Below are positions 61,901 to 64,000 of a stretch of 64,000 nucleotides of DNA, piece by piece. How positions within the stretch are numbered: position 1 is the stretch's first letter; each line of letters starts with the position of its first letter. The DNA comes from Datnioides undecimradiatus (lineage: Eukaryota; Chordata; Actinopteri; Lobotiformes; Datnioididae), in contig WARS01000033.1 of the NCBI GenBank assembly GCA_008933995.1, positions 10,988,287 to 11,052,286 on the forward strand, in the 5' to 3' direction. The notes under the pieces were generated by a model that was given only the letters and a program-made list of their open reading frames with translations, did no database searches and had not been told where the DNA came from. A program made the translations under genes and the position numbers.

Positions 61901-62906
61901 CCAAAAACACATTGAACACAGCTGTCATAAACATTCATTCATTTCATCAGATACTAGTATTCATTAGAGCCTGAATGCTTCTGACATGCAGAACACGTAG
62001 TCTTCATTTCTACTGTGTCACTCAGTAAACAAGAACAACACACATTGAAAAATGTTGCCAAGATCTACTAATGTAATGTAATGTAATGATTATAATTCAG
62101 CTCAGTGGACTGGATGCTAATTTAATCAGCTCTTCTGAATACGTGTGCTATGTTCAATAAAAGCCTTGCTACCAATTCATAAATGTACAATTCATAGTGG
62201 TTTCGCATGTCTTTGTAACAGCAACAATAAGCAGTTAGAGACTGGCAGGGATCTTCTCATTCACGGCTCTCTAAGGCAGACAAATAAATGCCAAGAGGGT
62301 GAAATGCTCACTTTGTGTGTGTGTTCAAGTGTGAGAAAGGGAGATATAGACCATAGAATGTGTGTTTGAGAGACACAAAATGACCAGTGTGAGTGTGATC
62401 GTGTTTCCCTGTTGATACACAACCAGAAAGCAGAAGGAAACAAAACATGTGGAACGTCCATACACGTGGAACATTGTTTAATGTCTAAGTGCTGCTGTGC
62501 ATGTCTCTCCCTCTTTATGCCAGTTTAAATCTGCCTACTGTCTTAATGCTTTCAGCTCAAAGAAGATCCAGAGGGATCTGGTTTCCCCAACAGGTGTGTT
62601 TGCTGTCTCCATAAAACTGCTGAGAACCACTATGCGATATGATAGATGTGTTTGAAAATGTATTCTGATAAAGTCTTGCTCCTCTCTTCAGCTCCTGTGA
62701 TATTTGTAGAATTTCAGAGTCTGGTAGCAGACCAGAAACAAGTACAAGCAACACTCAACTGGTTCTTGGAGGCCTGCTCCATCAGCAGGGACAGTTCCCT
62801 CATGAACTGCCCACAGAGCTGGTTCTTCTCCGATGCTCCAGACATCATAGTGAGCCAGACGGGTTCAGCAACGCGGGGCATGGTGTAGAGGTCGCAGATG
62901 GTCATT
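55918..62906 (-). CDS. fnip1: fnip1, C-terminal part (seven last coding exons), 5' exons outside window
   Basis: Folliculin-interacting protein 1 is a longin/DENN protein. It binds folliculin (a RagC/D GAP on the lysosome), AMPK and HSP90 (as co-chaperone). Seven exons can be joined: 62906-62760, 61032-60863, 59724-57936, 57775-57610, 57434-57234, 57113-56998 and 55996-55918. All junctions keep frame and give about 888 residues ending [11 protein letters not shown]-stop. The choice of FNIP1 over FNIP2 rests on [36 protein letters not shown] and the casein-kinase-2 serine cluster [14 protein letters not shown], which carries the extra S-x-S that FNIP2 lacks. The N-terminal longin part and the start codon lie beyond the right edge. 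The middle region is disordered and poorly conserved with mammals. Conserved core segments (DENN) are in the first two exons, the start of the large exon, and the last four exons. Identification is from remembered family sequences, not a search. Confidence 0.95.
56286..56887. mobile_element. non-autonomous TIR DNA transposon (mariner/pogo-Tigger-like) with TA target duplication
   Basis: The left end begins CAGTGGTAGCTTGACTTACG. The right end, reverse-complemented, begins CAGTGGTACCTTGACTTACG. That is 19 of the first 20 bases matching, and the match extends to 22. The element is flanked by TA on both sides (56284-56285 and 56888-56889), as for Tc1/mariner/pogo transposons. It is 602 bp, with no transposase frame inside, so it needs a partner for movement. 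Inner copies of the 'CTCGTAACTC' theme recur near the right end (about 56780-56810). The superfamily call is by TA duplication and general resemblance to known fish repeats. Confidence 0.8.
56887..56914. repeat. short GATA-type tandem repeat
   Basis: TATAGCTATAGATATAGATAGATAG-type repeat abutting the right end of the transposon. Confidence 0.6.
56998..57113 (-). CDS. fnip1: fnip1 coding exon ([20 protein letters not shown])
   Basis: The acceptor is ACTCTTCAG-like (CTTCAG), the donor GTAAGC. The 116-bp exon translates as [20 protein letters not shown], then [19 protein letters not shown], with the last Gly split GG|A. It is too short and too internal to be found as a free open frame; it was located from the conserved C-terminus of the family. 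Confidence 0.94.
57234..57434 (-). CDS. fnip1: fnip1 coding exon ([20 protein letters not shown])
   Basis: The acceptor is TACTCTAG, the donor GTAAGT. The exon is 201 bp, exactly 67 codons (phase 0-0), so it could be skipped in frame. It translates as [20 protein letters not shown], then [20 protein letters not shown], then [20 protein letters not shown] and LNVSPNF. This is the best conserved FNIP C-terminal segment and matches FNIP1 almost residue for residue. Confidence 0.95.
57610..57775 (-). CDS. fnip1: fnip1 coding exon ([20 protein letters not shown])
   Basis: The acceptor is GATTTGCAG, the donor GTAAAG. The 166-bp exon translates as [11 protein letters not shown], then [20 protein letters not shown], then [20 protein letters not shown] and HAVQ. 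It opens the conserved FNIP C-terminal (dDENN-like) block. The first base completes a Gly codon from the large exon. The intron before it is only 160 bp. Confidence 0.93.
57936..59724 (-). CDS. fnip1: fnip1 large coding exon, disordered region with CK2 sites
   Basis: This 1789-bp exon has 595 codons plus split ends. The acceptor is GTGTGCAG, the donor GTGAGT. Codons 1-83 are conserved ([55 protein letters not shown]). A long disordered stretch follows with an acidic run (about 59289-59337), [25 protein letters not shown], a Lys/Glu helix running into a Gln/His-rich tract (about 58583-58663), [19 protein letters not shown], a Cys-rich segment ([18 protein letters not shown], about 58138-58197) and [14 protein letters not shown] (about 57970-58020). 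The last matches the serine relay phosphorylated by CK2 in human FNIP1, which modulates HSP90 binding. There is no cysteine between codon 39 and codon 210, so the mammalian FEM1B degron cysteines are missing. An in-frame ATG at 59755-59753 lies in the upstream intron and is not a start. Confidence 0.95.
59725..60862 (-). other. fnip1 intron with a LINE/SINE-tail-like repeat
   Basis: This 1138-bp intron (donor GTGAGG, acceptor GTGTGCAG) contains no coding signal. At about 60095-60290 it holds a fragment starting TATCAGAATCAGAATCTGCT, followed by CATTAGCCAAGTATGTGTAC. That resembles the abundant fish 'AGAATCAGCTTTATTGGCCAAGTATG' repeat. The rest is unremarkable AT-rich sequence plus a small TG-rich tract (60829-60853). 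Confidence 0.7.
60095..60290 (+). mobile_element. fragment of a dispersed fish retroelement tail
   Basis: Recognised from the motif TATCAGAATCAGAATCTGCT + CATTAGCCAAGTATGTGTAC + ACATACAAGGAATTTGACT, then a poly-T run. Many fish genomes carry thousands of copies of this motif near the 3' ends of LINE/SINE-type elements. Exact family and boundaries are uncertain. Confidence 0.5.
60863..61032 (-). CDS. fnip1: fnip1 coding exon ([20 protein letters not shown])
   Basis: The acceptor is TATTCCAG, the donor GTGAGG. The 170-bp exon translates as [20 protein letters not shown] followed by [20 protein letters not shown], then [17 protein letters not shown]. This is nearly identical to the vertebrate FNIP1/2 core. 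It starts with the last base of a Gln codon and ends with the first base of a Gly codon (G|GC) completed by the large exon. Confidence 0.93.
61033..62759 (-). other. fnip1 intron, no gene seen
   Basis: This 1727-bp intron has a non-standard donor (GTTGAG) and acceptor TATTCCAG. It contains a short alternating CG tract (about 61276-61290), a short CA tract (about 61532-61543) and a TAATG pentamer run (about 62071-62090). Nothing else is recognised. Confidence 0.75.
61276..61290. repeat. alternating purine-pyrimidine (CG)n tract
   Basis: CACGCGCGCGCGC run, a potential Z-DNA former, in a fnip1 intron. Confidence 0.85.
62760..62906 (-). CDS. fnip1: fnip1 coding exon ([15 protein letters not shown])
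   Basis: The acceptor is ...ATCTCCAG and the exon opens on the third base of an Arg codon, then ATG ACC ATC TGC GAC. The translation includes [20 protein letters not shown] and ends [10 protein letters not shown]. The last Gln codon is split CA|A with the next exon. Length is 147 bp (phase 2 to phase 2). This is the start of the conserved middle (DENN) block. The donor is GTTGAG, which departs from the usual GTRAGT, but the frame and the conserved ASKNQ-FLPAL junction both require it. No earlier exon is visible between 62907 and 64000. Confidence 0.9.
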
Positions 62907-64000
62907 CTGGAGATGAGGTACGGCAAGGGAGGGATGAAAGAGGGAGAGGGCATGGACAGAGCGAATGAAAGAGAATGAGGGGAAAAGAGAGAAAACAGAC
63001 AGAGAGAACAGATACGTTATTGTCTCTCGGGGTAAACAAAAGAGATTTCAGTTCACAGAGCTTCGCTGTCTGCACTGAGGGCATGGGAGACCCTTGGGTG
63101 TGTGTGTGTTTGTAACAGTCCGACAAACTTGCGCGCACTCACACACAACCCTGTCTCTTGCCCAGTACAGTGTGTTTTTGTGTGTATATCTATCTGTGTG
63201 TGGCTCAGTTGGGGCATTTGTCCATTGAGAAGGACTAGAGTTTCCATGGAACGTGGGCTGTGTTGGTGAGCACGTCTCGGCTGGGGGCCAAGCTTTGACA
63301 CAGGCTGAAGGGAATTTCTGCAGTTTGAGGAATGTTGAGAATCAGGCGTTTTCAGTCAGAGTCGATATATGGACTATGGCTGAAGTCTGGGTTTCAATAT
63401 GGGCGAATGTACACATAATCAATAAAAAGGTCACGGTTTTTATTCAAGGATGATGTTTTATCTATTTACTCTTAATTCTTGCAAACATACAAACAAAAAT
63501 CAATATTACAATGGCAATCTAATTGTACACAGCTAAAACAACATTAAAACCAAATTAATGTGAAAGTGTGATAAAGTATACAAAATAACAATCAAATAAA
63601 CATACTAAAATAAACTGTAATGATGTAACCAGCTGCTATCACCTCAGGTGAAATGTAATAAGACTTTGCAGATCATAGTGACAAGGAATAATAACTCTGT
63701 ACTGTTTTCCAAAGCTTGAATTAGTCTTACTGGAAATTGCAGGAGATCTCAAGCCATAAACAAGGTTAATTCTGCAGTTAACTCACTTACAATCTCTTTG
63801 ACCTATGATGAACCCAGTGACAGAGGAGATGCAGACAGGCTGCATGCTGAGAGAAAGCACAGGTGTCATACAGTGAACATGACCTTGACAAGAACTCCAG
63901 TATTCCAGTAATCAAGCTATTTTAGGTAATGCATTTTTTCCAAGGAAGACAGGAAGACCATGTTTGGTCTTTGTTTATGGGGTTAATAAGAAGTTACCAA
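62907..64000 (-). other. fnip1 intron, partial; no further exon visible
   Basis: The sequence upstream of the first recognised exon to the window edge shows no frame resembling FNIP1. It contains a purine-rich stretch (62925-63010) directly next to the acceptor, which is pyrimidine-rich in the transcript, as expected of a polypyrimidine tract. The rest is AT-rich. Confidence 0.7.

Noticed and set aside
56998-62906. Calling the right gene fnip2
   Set aside because: [40 protein letters not shown] and the exact C-terminal wording are FNIP1 features. FNIP2 has KVTFQIGSF...SDFE and lacks the extra CK2 serine.

Overview
This window is vertebrate nuclear DNA, almost certainly from a ray-finned fish and probably a spiny-rayed teleost. 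The signs are AT-rich non-coding DNA, many long CA/GT microsatellites, decayed Tc1 and MITE-type DNA transposons of kinds common in fish, and two split genes whose exons translate into recognisable vertebrate proteins. I see no bacterial, viral, rRNA, tRNA or CRISPR features.

Both genes lie on the minus strand, head to tail. At the right, from 62906 down to 55918, are the last seven coding exons of fnip1 (folliculin-interacting protein 1). They are followed by a 3' UTR of about 2.3 kb, down to about 53590. After a short intergenic gap comes a CpG-rich promoter and 5' UTR (about 51563-51900), then the first five coding exons of rapgef6, a Rap guanine-nucleotide exchange factor: 51562-51488, 21300-21230, 20294-20238, 15951-15868 and 6158-6089. 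The remaining rapgef6 exons lie beyond the left edge, and the 5' exons of fnip1 beyond the right edge. All splice phases join without conflict in both genes. rapgef6 intron 1 is 30.2 kb, so most of the window is intron.

The two genes are not known to act in one pathway. FNIP1 partners folliculin (FLCN) and HSP90 in lysosomal nutrient and AMPK/mTORC1 signalling. RAPGEF6 activates Rap GTPases. Their adjacency is ancestral: human FNIP1 and RAPGEF6 are neighbours on 5q31, and the paralogues FNIP2 and RAPGEF2 lie near each other on 4q32.

The introns hold microsatellites, homopurine/homopyrimidine tracts, a Tc1 transposase pseudogene (about 35.0-35.8 kb), a 602-bp TIR element in the last fnip1 intron, and several decayed MITE copies. 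The most notable observation is that the fnip1 exon lacks the cysteine/histidine cluster that forms the FEM1B reductive-stress degron in mammalian FNIP1. It has a glutamine/histidine-rich tract instead of the mammalian sequence further along the same disordered region. I found no wholly new gene system. The candidates for a second look are this degron loss, a homeodomain-motif cluster just inside rapgef6 intron 1, and RNA-level signals around rapgef6 exon 5 and the fnip1 3' UTR.
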